Origin: Nonomuraea sp. SYSU D8015
Lineage (GTDB): Bacteria; Actinomycetota; Actinomycetes; Streptosporangiales; Streptosporangiaceae
Assembly: GCF_008065375.1 (NCBI RefSeq)
Contig: NZ_VJYI01000007.1
Span: 401,592 to 465,591 of the forward strand
Length of the DNA stretch: 64,000 bases
Reading direction: 5' to 3'
Below the pieces are notes generated by a model. The model did not search any database. It was not told the DNA's origin and worked only from the letters and a program-made list of their open reading frames with translations. This document shows, piece after piece, positions 63,991 to 64,000 of this stretch. A program made the translations under genes and the position numbers. Positions within the stretch are counted from its first letter, which is position 1; every line of letters starts with the position of its first letter.

Positions 63991-64000
63991 TTGTTTGGAG

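Overview
This is a GC-rich actinobacterial chromosome segment. Short intergenic gaps, many GTG/TTG starts, mycothiol-linked and Streptomyces-type regulators (ROK, XRE-DUF5753, RsbW-like, SpoIIE phosphatase, PknB-like kinase), a bL37 gene and a c-di-AMP riboswitch all fit the filamentous actinomycetes. The overall gene style suggests Streptosporangiaceae (Nonomuraea-like), but that genus guess is inference.

Left part (1-11.7 kb): a lipoprotein fragment, a WYL protein, ilvD, a membrane-anchored periplasmic-binding-like protein of unknown role, a degenerate ~31-bp tandem repeat, a divergent thioesterase/TetR pair around a palindrome, a NERD membrane protein, a DUF5130 pair, an unrecognised Cys/His-containing protein and a membrane Ser/Thr kinase.

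Centre of interest (11.75-26.0 kb): eight genes in a row on the minus strand with 4-nt ATGA or 8-bp overlaps and gaps of no more than about 57 bp. In transcription order they are a ROK regulator, two ABC sugar permeases, a sugar-binding lipoprotein, an intracellular GH15, an intracellular GH31, a secreted GH31 with a CBM35-like end (very close in architecture to 3-alpha-isomaltosyltransferase CtsY), and a secreted GH31 with a starch-binding CBM20. Together they read as one operon for a cyclic-tetrasaccharide route of starch use: starch is turned outside the cell into cyclobis-(1->6)-alpha-nigerosyl (CNN), which is imported, linearised and split to isomaltose by a 1,3-alpha-isomaltosidase, and then hydrolysed to glucose by an isomaltose glucohydrolase. 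In Kribbella flavida, where the intracellular enzymes were described, synthesis and catabolism lie in separate clusters; here they are joined.

Middle (26-45 kb): housekeeping and metabolic genes: pepN, a DsbA/Rv2466c-like protein, an aldehyde dehydrogenase, def, rpiB, an Eis-type acetyltransferase, a SpoIIE-type phosphatase, an orphan response regulator, a site-2 protease (Rip1), an MmcQ/YjbR protein, a small secreted protein, tRNA-Pro and tRNA-Gly, small nucleotide-handling proteins, trpB2, a 25-codon gene for ribosomal protein bL37, deoR-galT, and a c-di-AMP (ydaO-type) riboswitch in front of a secreted coiled-coil cell-wall protein.

Right part (45-64 kb): a DrrAB-like exporter operon with its own two-component system, a decayed and fused two-component remnant, a DUF3592-like membrane protein, a GGCT-like/DinB pair, a TetR/VOC pair, an RsbW-like/XRE-DUF5753 divergent pair with a cluster of palindromes, and the proteostasis block tig - clpP1 - clpP2 - clpX with a ClgR-like box before clpP1. 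These are followed by valS (apparently leaderless) and the promoter and leader of an rRNA operon whose 16S gene starts at or just beyond the right edge.
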